Shown: in pieces, positions 36,041-45,061 of the stretch
How the letters are laid out: each line of letters begins with the position of its first letter
Position numbering within the stretch: position 1 is the first letter of the stretch
NCBI GenBank assembly: GCA_002437105.1
Contig: DJOB01000004.1
Coordinates: 243,496-307,495, forward strand
DNA from: Caryophanales bacterium UBA6449
GTDB lineage: Bacteria > Bacillota_I > Bacilli_A > RFN20 > CAG-288
Direction: 5' to 3'
Length of the DNA stretch: 64,000 bases
The notes under the pieces: model-generated
What the model saw: only the letters and a program-made list of their open reading frames with translations
What the model was told of the DNA's origin: nothing
The model's database searches: none
Made by a program: the position numbers and the translations under genes

Positions 36041-36304
36041 ATGATCAATTTTCTCGATGTTTCGCTGTCCGGCGGTGGTTTAGCCGTTATCATCATCGGC
36101 TGTGTCGTTGGCGGTTTTCTCCTCGGATTCCTCGTCATGCGCCTCATCGTCAAGAAGGAGGTGGCGCGCAACGATCCCTATAACGAGGACGTGCTCCGTG
36201 TGATGTATATGCGCATGGGGAAAAAACCTTCGGAGGCGGATCTCAAGCGTACGATCCGCATGATGAAAGAGGCTAACGGCGAACATAAGAGCCGCCGTCG
36301 GTAG
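36041..36304 (+). CDS. yneF: YneF-family (UPF0154) membrane protein
   Basis: An 87-residue protein with one N-terminal membrane helix (about residues 13-37) followed by a cytoplasmic tail. The DVLRVMYMRMGKKPSEADLKR segment matches the conserved tail of UPF0154 (family pattern LRVMMMQMGxKPS). Its function is unknown in the family. AGGAAAGC lies before the start. It is the last gene of a unit with the M13 peptidase, and in Bacilli it is often near plsY, as here. Confidence 0.8.
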   Translation: MINFLDVSLSGGGLAVIIIGCVVGGFLLGFLVMRLIVKKEVARNDPYNEDVLRVMYMRMGKKPSEADLKRTIRMMKEANGEHKSRRR

Positions 36305-36318
36305 AAGATCGATGAAAG

Positions 36319-36351
36319 AAAAAGGGTGCGGCGTCAGCCGAACCCTTTTTT
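36319..36351. terminator. Bidirectional terminator between yneF and plsY
   Basis: A stem of about 12 bp (AAAAAGGGT-CGGC with GCCG-AACCCTTTTT, one mismatch) and a GTCA loop is flanked by an A-run and a T-run. It lies between the convergent ends of yneF and plsY, so it can serve both. Confidence 0.85.
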
Positions 36352-36393
36352 AGTATGGATAAATCCTGCGTGGAGTAGAGGCTTCCAGGAAAC

Positions 36394-37122
36394 CTAGAAG
36401 TCCTTGCGGCTCTGCCCGGAGGCGATCTTCTGGATATTGCTGCGGTGACGTATCACCACGAAGATGCAGGAGCTGAGGATCACCAGGAGAGCGATCCAGT
36501 CGAAGAGGAAGTAGTGGCTCCCACCTAGATTCATCCCTAGGTACTGGAATCCGGTAAGACCCAGGGTGGTGATGACGGCGATAACGATGCCGCCCGCGGA
36601 GACGGCCACGGCCGCCGTGATCGATCCGATCGCGACCTTGTGGGAGAACAGCAGGGCCAGCAGGAAGCAGATCAGTCCGAAGAGCATCAGGATCGGTGAG
36701 ACGGCCAGGAGGAAACCGCAGGTGACCATCACGTTCTTTCCGCCTCGGAAGCGGTAGTAGATGGGGAAGGAGTGACCCAGGGCAGCGAAGAAACCCCCGA
36801 CGCAGGCGAAGATGGAGATGTGGCTCGCCCCGAGGAAGTTCATCCCGCCGAAGGCGTCCGCGAGACCGGGGACGAACAGGACGATCACCAGAGGGATGAA
36901 AGCGGCGAGGAATCCCTTCACCATATCGAGGAGCATGCAGCTGAGTCCAGCCTTCCAGCCCAGGGTGCGCCAGACATTGGTGCCCCCGGGGTTGTGAGAG
37001 CCGACCGCGGTGATGTCGACCCCATGATGCTTCGCGATCAGGCGAGCGAAGGACACCCCACCAATCAGGTATCCGTAGACGGCCACGGCTAGACCGAACA
37101 AGAGAGCGTACAGCGCTGACAT
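36394..37122 (-). CDS. plsY: Glycerol-3-phosphate acyltransferase PlsY
   Basis: PlsY transfers an acyl group from acyl-phosphate to glycerol-3-phosphate in the membrane, the first step of phospholipid synthesis. The 242-residue membrane protein carries the signature GSHNPGGTN (family GSGNxGATN), the HSFPIYYRFRGGKNV motif (family HxFPxFxxFKGGKGV) and several transmembrane helices. AGGAGG six bases before 37122 fixes the start; the longer reading from 37167 lacks a site. It diverges from parE, the ancestral arrangement in Bacilli. Confidence 0.93.
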   Translation of the reverse strand: MSALYALLFGLAVAVYGYLIGGVSFARLIAKHHGVDITAVGSHNPGGTNVWRTLGWKAGLSCMLLDMVKGFLAAFIPLVIVLFVPGLADAFGGMNFLGASHISIFACVGGFFAALGHSFPIYYRFRGGKNVMVTCGFLLAVSPILMLFGLICFLLALLFSHKVAIGSITAAVAVSAGGIVIAVITTLGLTGFQYLGMNLGGSHYFLFDWIALLVILSSCIFVVIRHRSNIQKIASGQSRKDF

Positions 37123-37217
37123 AAGGAGCCTCCTCAACTGATTTATGATACCCCTAATAGCCCCCAATAATTTCTTTTAGGGTAAAATCAGTAGCGTTGG
37201 GCGGAGGTTTTTAACCG

Positions 37218-39200
37218 ATGGCAGAGAGAAGGGAAAACGAAGCTTACAGCTCGGATGACCTGCGGGTTCTCAAGGGTCTCGAGCCCGTGAGACGCCGACC
37301 TGGAATGTATATTGGTTCGACCGATGCGACCGGTCTCCATCATCTGATCTGGGAGATTGTCGACAACGCGGTCGATGAGGCGAATGCGGGTTACGGCAAG
37401 AAGATCACCGTGACGATCAACACGGACGGTAGCTGCACCGTCGAGGATGCGGGACGCGGCGTCCCCTGGTCGATGAATCACAAGGAGGGACTCTCCGGTT
37501 TCGATATCATCTACCGCACCCTTCACGGCGGGGGAAAGTTCGATGAGAGCAACTACAAGTTCGCGGGCGGACTGCACGGCGTGGGCGGCGCGGTCGTCAA
37601 CGCTCTTTCGACATTCATGGAGGTCCACTCCTACCGCGATGGCCAGGAGCACATGGTCCGCTTCTCGGACGGCGGTTCGAAAGAGACTCCGATCAAGCTG
37701 GTCGGCAAGACTGATCGGCGGGGGACCAAGGTCACTTTCAAGCCGGATCCCGCCATCTTTGACGACACCAATTTCGACTTCGATACCATCTGCGAGCACA
37801 TCGACGATCAGGCCTGTCTCACCAAGGGTGTGGAGTTCGACCTCTTCGACCTGCGCACCAACCGCAAAGCGGTCTACTGCTACAAGGAGGGCCTGCGGGA
37901 ATTCTTCGCCAAGAGAAATACCGGCAAGACCCCGCTGATCCCCGATATCTACCTCGAGGGTGAGAAGGATGGCATCCGCCTCGAGTGCGTCTTCGGCTGG
38001 TTCAAGGATTTCTATGACGAGCGGATGTACAGCTTCGCCAACGGGGTTAGGACCCCGGAGGGTGGCCATCACGAGGCGGGTTTCCGCAAGGCGATCACCA
38101 ACTCCTTCAACGGCTTCGCCCAGTCGCACAAGCTGCTCGGCCGCTCGAATCAGTCGCTGACCGGCGACGATATTCGCGAGGGCATGATCTGCATCCTGTC
38201 GGTCTGGGTGCCGGAGACCATCCTGCAGTTCGAGGGACAGACGAAGTCCAAGCTGGGAACCAAGGAGGCGCTGCCCGCGGTCGACGCGATCGTCGAGGAC
38301 TACCTGAGCCACTATCTCGAGGAGCACTCGCCCGATGCGGAGGTGGTGATCGAGAAGGCGCTGCAGGCGCGGGAGACCCGCCAGAAGGCGGCTGAGGCCC
38401 GCGAGAAGGAGCGGAATAAGTATCGGGCGGGGAACAAGGTTCTCCTCTCCGGTAAACTCACTCCGCCCTCCTCGAAGGACTATCGCGACAATGAGCTGTT
38501 CATCGTCGAGGGAGATTCGGCCGGCGGCTCCGCGAAGAAGGCTCGCGACCCTGCGCATCAGGGAATTCTCCCCCTGCGCGGAAAGCCCAAGAATACGGCG
38601 GAGGTATCCGAGGCGGAAGACCTTTTGGACAACAAGGAGCTGGCCGACCTGATCACCACGATCGGGGCGGGATTCGATTCCAGCTTCAAGCTCAAGGATA
38701 TTCACTACGGCAAGGTCATCATCATGACCGATGCTGATGATGATGGTTTCCATATTCGAAACCTGCTGCTCGCCTTCTTCTTCACCCACATGCGTCCGCT
38801 CGTCGAGTCCGGACACGTCTATGTCGCCATGCCTCCCCTCTATCGTGTCTACAACGACAAGAAGGAGATCTACTGCTGGGACGATAACGATCTGGCGCGC
38901 GCCCGGGAGGAGATCGGCAAGGGCTACGAGATCAACCGATTCAAGGGATTGGGCGAGATGTCCGCGAGCCAGCTCGGCGTGACCACGATGCGTGAGCCCT
39001 ATCGCCGCCTCTGCAAGGTCGATATCCCCCAGGATGATGAGGGGGAGTCGCAGGACAAGGTCGCCCTCTTCATGGGTAAGGATGCCGATCGGCGCAAGGA
39101 TTGGATCGCGAGCAATATCGATTTCGGTTATCGCGAGGACTATTTCGAGAAGCTGAAGAAGGGACAGGAGGCTACTCTCGATGGCAGCAAGGAAAACTAG
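37218..39200 (+). CDS. parE: DNA topoisomerase IV subunit B
   Basis: ParE is the ATPase subunit of topoisomerase IV, which decatenates daughter chromosomes. The 660 residues carry the GHKL ATP site (IVDNAVDEANAGYG), the transducer domain and the TOPRIM domain (VEGDSAGGSAKKARD; MTDADDDGFHIRNLLL). The neighbours plsY upstream and parC downstream, overlapping by 20 bases, identify it as ParE and not GyrB. GGGCGGAGG lies before the ATG. Its location close to the proposed terminus is fitting but not by itself meaningful. Confidence 0.95.
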   Translation: MAERRENEAYSSDDLRVLKGLEPVRRRPGMYIGSTDATGLHHLIWEIVDNAVDEANAGYGKKITVTINTDGSCTVEDAGRGVPWSMNHKEGLSGFDIIYRTLHGGGKFDESNYKFAGGLHGVGGAVVNALSTFMEVHSYRDGQEHMVRFSDGGSKETPIKLVGKTDRRGTKVTFKPDPAIFDDTNFDFDTICEHIDDQACLTKGVEFDLFDLRTNRKAVYCYKEGLREFFAKRNTGKTPLIPDIYLEGEKDGIRLECVFGWFKDFYDERMYSFANGVRTPEGGHHEAGFRKAITNSFNGFAQSHKLLGRSNQSLTGDDIREGMICILSVWVPETILQFEGQTKSKLGTKEALPAVDAIVEDYLSHYLEEHSPDAEVVIEKALQARETRQKAAEAREKERNKYRAGNKVLLSGKLTPPSSKDYRDNELFIVEGDSAGGSAKKARDPAHQGILPLRGKPKNTAEVSEAEDLLDNKELADLITTIGAGFDSSFKLKDIHYGKVIIMTDADDDGFHIRNLLLAFFFTHMRPLVESGHVYVAMPPLYRVYNDKKEIYCWDDNDLARAREEIGKGYEINRFKGLGEMSASQLGVTTMREPYRRLCKVDIPQDDEGESQDKVALFMGKDADRRKDWIASNIDFGYREDYFEKLKKGQEATLDGSKEN

Positions 39201-41829
39201 AAGCAAGGTCGTATCCTCCAGCGAGGCGCCGCGCTCCGCTACCGGTCAGCTGACCGAAGGACTCAAGAAGGATACCCTGGAGAACGAGACGCTCTCCTCG
39301 GTGCTTTCGGACTGCTTTGCGCGCTACGCCAAGATGGTGTTGACGGATCGGGCTATCCCGGATGTGCGGGATGGACTCAAGCCGGTTCAGCGCCGAATCA
39401 TCTTCGATATGTGGAAGCAGGGGATCACCTATGACAAGAAGACGGTCAAGTGCGCTAAGACCGTCGGAGACGTGCTCGGTAACTTCCATCCCCACGGCGA
39501 CTCGTCGGTCTACGATGCGATGGTCCGTCTCTCCCAGGAGTGGAAGATGGAGGTTCCCCTGCTCACCTTCCAGGGAAATAACGGTTCGATCGATAACGAT
39601 CCCCCGGCAGCTTACAGGTATACCGAGGCTAAGCTTTCACGCGCTTCCAACTTCATGACTCAGGACCTCGATGAGGATACGGTCGATACCATGCTCACCT
39701 TCGATGACCTCAACACGGAACCGGTGGTTCTCCCCGCCGCCTTCCCCAATCTGCTCGTGAATGGAGCGCAGGGAATCGCGGTCGGAAATGCCACCAACAT
39801 CCCCACTCACAATCCTCACGAGATCATTCAGGCTTGCCTCTATCGGCTGGCGCACCAGGCGTGCACCCTCGAGGACCTGCTCCGCATCGTCAAGGGCCCC
39901 GATTTCCCGACTGGCGGAATCATCGACAACCCGGATGCGCTCCGTCAGCTGTACGCGACGGGAAAGGCATCCTTCTATGTCCACTCGAAGGCGGTGATCG
40001 ACCGGGAGAAGAACCAGGTGATCATCACCGAGATCCCCTATGGCGTGATCAAGTCTCAGATGGTCGCTGACCTCGACGAGAAGCGGATCAAATTCCGTCT
40101 GGACAACATCACCGAGGTCCGCGATGAGTCGTCGGTCGATATCCGCATCGTCCTCGATGTGAGGAAGGGTACCGATCCTCAGGAGGTGCTCGATTACCTG
40201 AATAGCAAGGGCCTCATCCGGGCCACCTTCGCCGCTAACATGCTGGTTCTGGATCATGGTCACCCGCGGACGCTCGGCCTGCTTCCCATCATCGACAGCT
40301 ATCTGGCCCACCGCGAGATCGTCGTCACCCGGCGCTCGCACTTCGAGCTGAATAAGGCCAACGCCAGGCTGGAGATCGTCCAAGGTCTGCTGAAGGCCTC
40401 CTCGATCATCGACCAGGTGATCAAGGTCATCCGGGCCGCCAGCTCGCGGAGCGAGGCGAAGACGAACCTGATGAGCCGGTTCGGCTTTACGGAGAACCAG
40501 GCGGATGCCATCGGCAACATGCGGCTCTACTCTCTGACCAGGATCGATATCACGGCCCTGCAGGATGAGCAGAAGAGTCTGCAGAGCGACATCGCGAGGC
40601 TGGAGAAGATCCTCGGCTCGCGGGCGGTGCTCGACAGCGTGATCGCGACCGAGCTCGCGGAGGCCGATAAGGTCCTCGCGCTGCCCCGGAGGACGGAGAT
40701 CCTCGCGGCTCCGATGCAGGTGAAAGCCGTCGATCAGAAGAGCTTGATCGCGCGGGAGGACGTTCGGGTCGTTCTGACCTATGACGGCTACCTCAAGCGG
40801 ACCAACGCCCGCTCTTTCCAGAGCTCGACCGGCAGCGGTGACGCGGTTGCCGACCTGCCCGGATTGAAGGTGGGGGATCGGTTGGTGCTCAACCGGGTCT
40901 GCTCCACCCATGACGACATCCTGGGCTTCACCAGTCTGGGCAACTACTTTGTGGTGCCGGTCTGGCAGATTCCGGAAGGCAAGTGGAAGGAGGAGGGCAA
41001 GCACATCTCGACCATGGTTTCGACTGCGGCTTCCGAGAAGATCATCGCTGCCTTCGCGGTCTCCCAGCTGCCTAGGGGTTTGAATATCATCCTGCTCTCC
41101 AAAAAGGGACGGATGAAGCGTTCCTGCCTGGATGAGCTGAACCTCGCGAAGATCACCTCGCGTCCTCTGAAAGCAATGTCGCTCGGTAGCGACGATGCGG
41201 TGGTCGATGCCAAGCTCGGCGCCGGTGACAGCTCGGTGATCGTCTGGTCGCAGGACGGTTTCGTCAATCGCTTCCCCGAGACCGATATCCCGCTAGTCGG
41301 TATCAAGGCCGGCGGCGTCAAGGCGATGAATCTGCCGGCTAAGCCTGTCGACATGGCTCTGATGACGGTGGTACCCGGCGGGGAGGAAACTCGGGTCCTG
41401 GTGGTGACCAGCAAGCGCAAGGTCACGGTAATCTCGACCGAGAATATCCCCGAGACCGAGCGCCTCGCCGCCAAGACTCAGGCCATCACGATCCCCAAGT
41501 CCAATCGAACCGATGTGGTGGGGGTCGAACCGTTGAAGAAGGGCGAGAATCTCTTCCTCTTAGCCTGTACCGATGGGTCGGTCGCACTGGACATCTCCGG
41601 GATGGCTACTTCGAATATCGGCGTGATGCTCAGAAACGAGAATGTCGACCTCAAGCCCAACGTGTCCATCGTGGGTGTGCACGAGAGCGGCACGCCCATC
41701 ACCTCTTCAACTCCGGTGCATGTCGCTGCGAAAGCCGCCCCGAAGCCCGTGCGGGCCACCTCTGACGGCTCGCCCAAGCAGGGTACCCTCTTCGACATGA
41801 TCGACGAAGAACTCAAGGATACGAAGTGA
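39181..41829 (+). CDS. parC: DNA topoisomerase IV subunit A
   Basis: ParC cuts and rejoins DNA in topoisomerase IV. The 882 residues include the breakage-reunion domain with catalytic Tyr147 (RYTEAKLS) and the quinolone-contact region GDSSVYD, with Ser108 and Asp112 at the positions of E. coli GyrA Ser83 and Asp87, that is, the sensitive state. The C-terminal beta-pinwheel has no GyrA-box (QRRGGKG), only AGGVKAMNL, supporting ParC over GyrA. AGGAGG inside parE fixes the start at 39181. The stop overlaps the yqeG start. Confidence 0.95.
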   Translation: MAARKTRSKVVSSSEAPRSATGQLTEGLKKDTLENETLSSVLSDCFARYAKMVLTDRAIPDVRDGLKPVQRRIIFDMWKQGITYDKKTVKCAKTVGDVLGNFHPHGDSSVYDAMVRLSQEWKMEVPLLTFQGNNGSIDNDPPAAYRYTEAKLSRASNFMTQDLDEDTVDTMLTFDDLNTEPVVLPAAFPNLLVNGAQGIAVGNATNIPTHNPHEIIQACLYRLAHQACTLEDLLRIVKGPDFPTGGIIDNPDALRQLYATGKASFYVHSKAVIDREKNQVIITEIPYGVIKSQMVADLDEKRIKFRLDNITEVRDESSVDIRIVLDVRKGTDPQEVLDYLNSKGLIRATFAANMLVLDHGHPRTLGLLPIIDSYLAHREIVVTRRSHFELNKANARLEIVQGLLKASSIIDQVIKVIRAASSRSEAKTNLMSRFGFTENQADAIGNMRLYSLTRIDITALQDEQKSLQSDIARLEKILGSRAVLDSVIATELAEADKVLALPRRTEILAAPMQVKAVDQKSLIAREDVRVVLTYDGYLKRTNARSFQSSTGSGDAVADLPGLKVGDRLVLNRVCSTHDDILGFTSLGNYFVVPVWQIPEGKWKEEGKHISTMVSTAASEKIIAAFAVSQLPRGLNIILLSKKGRMKRSCLDELNLAKITSRPLKAMSLGSDDAVVDAKLGAGDSSVIVWSQDGFVNRFPETDIPLVGIKAGGVKAMNLPAKPVDMALMTVVPGGEETRVLVVTSKRKVTVISTENIPETERLAAKTQAITIPKSNRTDVVGVEPLKKGENLFLLACTDGSVALDISGMATSNIGVMLRNENVDLKPNVSIVGVHESGTPITSSTPVHVAAKAAPKPVRATSDGSPKQGTLFDMIDEELKDTK

Positions 41830-42344
41830 TGAAGGATCGCACCGATTTTCACTGCGATGACCTTTTGGGAGCGGACTACGGGCTGCTCTATCGGGCGGGG
41901 ATCCGCTATCTCTTCTTCGATATCGACAATACTTTGGTCCCCCCGCAGACGGAATCACCCACGGAACGGGTGAGGAGGATTGGCGTTCAGGCGCGGGAGG
42001 CAGGGCTCACTTTAGGTATCCTTACCAACAGTCGAAATATCCAGCGCGGTGAGGCGTTTCAGAAGGCCCTGGGAGCTAAGTGGCTCATTACCGAAGCTTT
42101 CAAGCCCGCCCCTGGGGCGTTGAGGGCGGTCATAGAGGCCAAAAAATTGGACCCTAGGGCTGTCTGCCTCGCGGGTGACCAGCTGATTACTGATAGACTG
42201 TGCGCTAAATGGAATAAGATATTCTTTGTACTGGTCAAACCGGTAGTCGACTATGATCAGGCTGCGACTAGGCTCAATCGTCTCCTGGAGAGGCCGTTTC
42301 GGCGATCTTGGGAGCGTCGGGGCTTGCTGGGTCTGAAGATCTGA
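41829..42344 (+). CDS. yqeG: YqeG-family HAD phosphatase
   Basis: A 171-residue member of the HAD IIIA subfamily (YqeG). Motif I DIDNTL, motif II TNS, the motif III lysine in EAFKPAPG and motif IV GDQLITD are all visible. The substrate in bacteria is not settled, although related proteins dephosphorylate phosphatidylglycerophosphate. ATG 41829 overlaps the parC stop and has AAGGA 8 bases upstream. yqeH follows, as in Bacillus, where the yqeG-yqeM cluster is linked to ribosome assembly. Confidence 0.9.
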   Translation: MKDRTDFHCDDLLGADYGLLYRAGIRYLFFDIDNTLVPPQTESPTERVRRIGVQAREAGLTLGILTNSRNIQRGEAFQKALGAKWLITEAFKPAPGALRAVIEAKKLDPRAVCLAGDQLITDRLCAKWNKIFFVLVKPVVDYDQAATRLNRLLERPFRRSWERRGLLGLKI

Positions 42345-42365
42345 ACGCAAAGAAGGGAGAGAGAT

Positions 42366-43511
42366 ATGCATTCCTCGTATAAGAAGGTTTCGGGTATGAC
42401 GGCGGAGATTAAACTGCGCCGCTGCTATGGCTGTGGCACTACGCTGCAGAGCTTGGATCGCTATGAGCCGGGCTATGTGAGTCCGGCTCGGAGCAAGAAC
42501 GACGAGGGACTCTGCGATCGTTGCTTTAAGCTCCGTAATCCCGGTGATACCTCCTCGCAGACGATCACTCCCGCCTATTCGCACATGATCGAGAAGGGAC
42601 TGGCTGACCATGCCCTCTTCTGCTACGTTCTCGATGCTTTTTCGCTCGACTCTTCGGCTGTTCCCAGCCTCTCTTCCATGATCGCGAAGGGCCGTGTGGT
42701 CGCCCTGATCAACAAGGTCGACCTGCTTCCCTCCAACGTGTCGGTCGCGGAGCTGAAAGAGGGAGTCAATTTCCGCCTCAAGATGCAGGGAATCGATCCC
42801 GTGGGTATCTATATGACCTCGATGGATGACGATTCCGCGATGGCTCACCTGAGGGATTTCCTGGATGAAAAGCGCGATGGAACTGATGTGTATCTTATCG
42901 GCTCATTGAGGGTTGGTAAGTCGACTCTCGTCAATAATTTCCTGAAGTTCTATACCAATTCAACTGATAGGGCAATCACGAGGGAAAACCTGGGTACCCC
43001 CGATGATGAACTGATTGTTACCGCCATACCTCTCGATGGTTCTTCCACCCTCTACGATACTCCGGGTGTCTTCCTCTCCTCCAGTCTCGCCAATCAGATC
43101 GACCGGCGGACTCTGAAATACATCCTGCCACGGACCAAGGTTGCCAACCGTCCCTTCAAGTTGAAGCCCAATGAGGGCTTGGCGCTCGGTGGTCTGTCGT
43201 TCCTGCTTCAGACCGCGGGTCCCCGTGACCAGATCGAGTTCTATTTCTCTTCCGATGTCGAGATCAAGAGGATCCCTGCGGTTCACGCTGGAGATGAATT
43301 TACTGCGTTGGTCCAAAATTCCAAGATCTATCCTATCTCTCAGACTATTCGCGATGCTGATGCGCTCGAGAGCAAGCATATCGAGGTGCCGGCCGATAAT
43401 CAGGAGCATGTGATCTCGATCGTCGGTTTTGGAAGGCTTAGGTTGGTCGGGGCTGGGCAGAGTTTCGATTTCTTCGTTCCCAAGGGCGTCGATGTGATCT
43501 TCTATCAGTGA
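42366..43511 (+). CDS. yqeH: Ribosome-assembly GTPase YqeH (circularly permuted)
   Basis: YqeH takes part in 30S subunit assembly. The 381 residues start with a zinc finger (CYGCG and CDRC about 40 residues apart), followed by a circularly permuted GTPase: the G4 motif NKVD comes before G1 (GSLRVGKSTLVN) and G3 (DTPG). The family C-terminal domain is present. GGGAGAGAG lies before the ATG. The gene order yqeG-yqeH-nadD/yqeK-rsfS is conserved, but aroE and the yqeI/yhbY RNA-binding gene usually between are missing here. Confidence 0.94.
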   Translation: MHSSYKKVSGMTAEIKLRRCYGCGTTLQSLDRYEPGYVSPARSKNDEGLCDRCFKLRNPGDTSSQTITPAYSHMIEKGLADHALFCYVLDAFSLDSSAVPSLSSMIAKGRVVALINKVDLLPSNVSVAELKEGVNFRLKMQGIDPVGIYMTSMDDDSAMAHLRDFLDEKRDGTDVYLIGSLRVGKSTLVNNFLKFYTNSTDRAITRENLGTPDDELIVTAIPLDGSSTLYDTPGVFLSSSLANQIDRRTLKYILPRTKVANRPFKLKPNEGLALGGLSFLLQTAGPRDQIEFYFSSDVEIKRIPAVHAGDEFTALVQNSKIYPISQTIRDADALESKHIEVPADNQEHVISIVGFGRLRLVGAGQSFDFFVPKGVDVIFYQ

Positions 43512-43523
43512 GCGATAAAGTCG

Positions 43524-44606
43524 ATGGAAAATCATCCTATCGTTTTCTTGTCTGAATTCGATCCTCCCTGCTCTTCCGACCTGGAGTGCTTGCGGTTTGG
43601 TCTGCTCTTCTTTGATGCTTCATCGGCGCTGATATATCCGATTGCTTCCTGCAAACGCATTGATGTAGCGCCTTTCAAAGTTAGGGAAAAGTTGATTCAT
43701 GAGGTTTTTGGCGATTATCCGAATGTGGAGATCGCGGCTAAGGAGCGTTGCAAGACAGCGCGGGAGATCATCGATAATCTGACGAGGCAACCGGTCTTTG
43801 GTGATAAGAAGATCCTGCTGGTCAATCCGAAGGAAGTTGAATCACTCGGCGCCATCATCTCCCATCCCAAAGTGAAGAAACTCTATCGCGTGGTGTCGAT
43901 CCTGACTAATGCTGATGATGATATGAAAGAGGTGCTGTTGGGACATGGCATCGAGGTTATCATCAATACAGATGTCTCACCCTACAACCAGGCGGATATC
44001 CGGTCCCTTTCGTCTCTAGATGCACCCAAGTGTGTAATCGATACGGTAATCAAGAATCAGTTTTACTCGGTTGATAAAGTTGTTTCTCTCTATGATCTCA
44101 AGAGATATCAACATGCTTTGAGTGTAGCTCAGTTATCATATGAGATGGCTCAGAAGAATAATGTGGAGCCGTGGAAAGCCTATTTGGCGGGGTATCTTCA
44201 CGACGTGGCGAAGTTGTATGCTAAAACGGATGAGGGGCGCGACACGATGAAGCGCGTCTTCCCTGAGTATGCTTTTATGTCCCCCTGGAGTTGGCACCAA
44301 TTCTTGGGTGCCTATCTGAGTCGGACCCGATTCAAGATCAAAGATGAGGAGATCCTACACGCTATCGAATTTCATACGACGGGTTCAGGCCGGATGTCTA
44401 AGCTCGATATGATCGTCTACTGTGCGGATAAGCTCGACCCGCGGCGCGGGTGGGATTCCGATAGCTTCATCAGACTCTGTAAGCAGGACATCGAGATCGG
44501 ATTCAAGGCTGAACTGCGGCACAATATCGATTTTATTCAATCGCAGAATTCGGGTGAGGTGGCTGATCCTCTGACTCAATCCTGTATCGAAGCGTATCTG
44601 AACTGA
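43524..44606 (+). CDS. Fusion of a degenerate NadD-like domain with YqeK (HD-domain Ap4A hydrolase)
   Basis: The 360 residues combine two usually separate neighbours. Residues 1 to about 165 follow the layout of NadD nicotinate-mononucleotide adenylyltransferase, but the nucleotide-binding FDPxHxGH motif is FDPPCSSD (12-19), with both histidines lost; only an IR remains of the C-terminal ISSTxIR. Residues about 190-360 are YqeK, a symmetrical Ap4A-hydrolysing HD protein, with all metal-binding positions present: His197, His226-Asp227, His258, His284, Asp302. The N-half is probably inactive in NAD synthesis, while YqeK should work. The ribosome-binding site is weak. rsfS follows. Confidence 0.75.
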   Translation: MENHPIVFLSEFDPPCSSDLECLRFGLLFFDASSALIYPIASCKRIDVAPFKVREKLIHEVFGDYPNVEIAAKERCKTAREIIDNLTRQPVFGDKKILLVNPKEVESLGAIISHPKVKKLYRVVSILTNADDDMKEVLLGHGIEVIINTDVSPYNQADIRSLSSLDAPKCVIDTVIKNQFYSVDKVVSLYDLKRYQHALSVAQLSYEMAQKNNVEPWKAYLAGYLHDVAKLYAKTDEGRDTMKRVFPEYAFMSPWSWHQFLGAYLSRTRFKIKDEEILHAIEFHTTGSGRMSKLDMIVYCADKLDPRRGWDSDSFIRLCKQDIEIGFKAELRHNIDFIQSQNSGEVADPLTQSCIEAYLN

Positions 44607-44624
44607 AGAAAGGTTTAAAGAGTT

Positions 44625-45059
44625 ATGACTAAGAAAAGTGAAATTAAGGTTATCTACCCTAAGGGTGGCGTTAGGAAGCACGCGGTTTTGGATGTGGCCC
44701 TTACTCTAGCCTCTGATCGTGGGGAGGATACGGTCGTCTACAATGTCTCCAAGCGATCTCCGATAGTCGAATATGTGATTGTGACTTCCGCCGGTTCAGA
44801 CAAGAGAGCCACTGGTTTATCATTCTCGGCTCAGGAAGTCTTAGAGAAGGAGAAGTTCCCGATCAACCACGTCGAGGGTAAGAAGGGTTCTTCGTGGATC
44901 CTGGTCGATGCTGGCTCCGTGGTCGTTCACATCTTCACTAAAGAGGAACGGAAGAATGTTAATATCGACGAGCTTTACCAGGGTTGCTTAAAGACTTCTA
45001 TCAGTGATCGAGATGTCGCTAATTGGGTCAAGGCCAATATTAAAGATACGGAGAATTAA
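44625..45059 (+). CDS. rsfS: Ribosomal silencing factor RsfS
   Basis: RsfS binds uL14 of the large subunit and blocks subunit joining when nutrients are short. The 144 residues show the family pattern SPIVEYVIVTSAGSDKRATGL, HVEGKKGSSWILVDAGSVVVHIF, then an ER-basic segment and the ELYQ C-terminal motif (family LExLW). GAAAGGT lies before the ATG. Its position after nadD/yqeK is conserved in most bacteria. Confidence 0.9.
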   Translation: MTKKSEIKVIYPKGGVRKHAVLDVALTLASDRGEDTVVYNVSKRSPIVEYVIVTSAGSDKRATGLSFSAQEVLEKEKFPINHVEGKKGSSWILVDAGSVVVHIFTKEERKNVNIDELYQGCLKTSISDRDVANWVKANIKDTEN

Positions 45060-45061
45060 AA

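Noticed and set aside
37218..41829. gyrB-gyrA instead of parE-parC
   Set aside because: The plsY neighbour, the 20-base overlap and the absence of a GyrA-box favour topoisomerase IV.
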